Shown piece after piece: positions 63,985 to 64,000 of a stretch of DNA of 64,000 nt. This stretch comes from Pelistega suis (GTDB lineage: Bacteria; Pseudomonadota; Gammaproteobacteria; Burkholderiales; Burkholderiaceae_B). The notes beneath the pieces were generated by a model. That model had not been told where the DNA came from, did no database searches, and worked only from the letters and a program-made list of their open reading frames with translations. The stretch is taken from the NCBI RefSeq assembly GCF_013133795.1, contig NZ_JABGBN010000001.1, positions 62,001 to 126,000 on the forward strand, written 5' to 3'. A program made the translations under genes and the position numbers. Each line of letters opens with the position of its first letter. Position 1 is the first letter of the stretch.

Positions 63985-64000
63985 GTAGTGTTAAAGTTGA

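Noticed and set aside
1-64000. CRISPR arrays, tRNA or rRNA genes, insertion sequences, prophage or conjugative genes
   Set aside because: I looked for direct-repeat arrays, tRNA-like cloverleafs, transposase or integrase motifs and terminal inverted repeats and saw none.

Overview
The window is a 64 kb piece of a bacterial chromosome made almost entirely of protein-coding genes. Gene order (secY-infA-rpmJ-rpsM-rpsK-rpsD-rpoA-rplQ; rsmB-DUF4390-ntrY-ntrX-trkA-trkH; gpmA divergent from rhodanese-grxC-secB-gpsA; a PhhAB pair) and the proteins point to a betaproteobacterium of the Burkholderiales, most likely Alcaligenaceae. Base composition is AT-rich for that family (judged by eye, not computed), so a low-G+C genus such as Pelistega or a relative fits. 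The genus is a guess. I see no rRNA, tRNA, insertion sequence, prophage, integrase, toxin-antitoxin pair or CRISPR array.

Layout. 0-5.8 kb: end of the spc operon and the alpha operon. 5.8-10.2 kb: a duplicated DMT-family membrane protein, a reduced ferredoxin-reductase-like protein, phenylalanine hydroxylase with its pterin dehydratase, and a class III aminotransferase. 10.2-18.5 kb: sbcDC behind a two-hairpin spacer, a LysE exporter, glmS, an Lrp/AsnC regulator and the broken 3' end of an ABC-transporter ATPase gene. 18.5-22.2 kb: CorC-like protein, TesB, YggS and a Crp/Fnr regulator. 22.3-30.7 kb: a Liv-type ABC uptake system flanked by two acyl-CoA ligases, with a perfect palindrome in front. 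30.8-38.6 kb: def, dprA, HMG-CoA lyase, a cation efflux protein, fmt, rimO and small unknown genes. 38.7-46.6 kb: rsmB, DUF4390, NtrYX and TrkAH. 46.6-48.8 kb: trmL, comF and a BioC-like methyltransferase. 48.9-53.6 kb: tyrosine/homogentisate catabolism. 53.6-60.7 kb: gpsA, secB, grxC and rhodanese, divergent from gpmA, an EnvC-like protein, a CtpA protease and a MoeB/ThiF protein. 60.7-64 kb: M61 peptidase, enoyl-CoA hydratase and atpI, the probable first gene of the ATP synthase operon.

How the genes work together. PhhA/PhhB convert Phe to Tyr. An aromatic aminotransferase, 4-hydroxyphenylpyruvate dioxygenase, maleylacetoacetate isomerase and fumarylacetoacetase can take Tyr to fumarate and acetoacetate, but the ring-opening homogentisate 1,2-dioxygenase is absent here and a small VOC-fold protein leads the operon. 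The ligase-Liv-ligase block looks like uptake coupled to CoA activation of an organic acid, probably under the adjacent Crp/Fnr protein. NtrYX-TrkAH joins a nitrogen-type two-component system to potassium uptake.

No clear new defence or mobile system was found. The most unusual points are: the tyrosine operon without hmgA; a flavin/NAD-less reductase relative; a perfect operator-like palindrome before the ligase/Liv operon; paired AT-rich palindromes by the Lrp gene; two hairpins in front of sbcDC; an ABC-ATPase remnant; and a possible attenuator before atpI.
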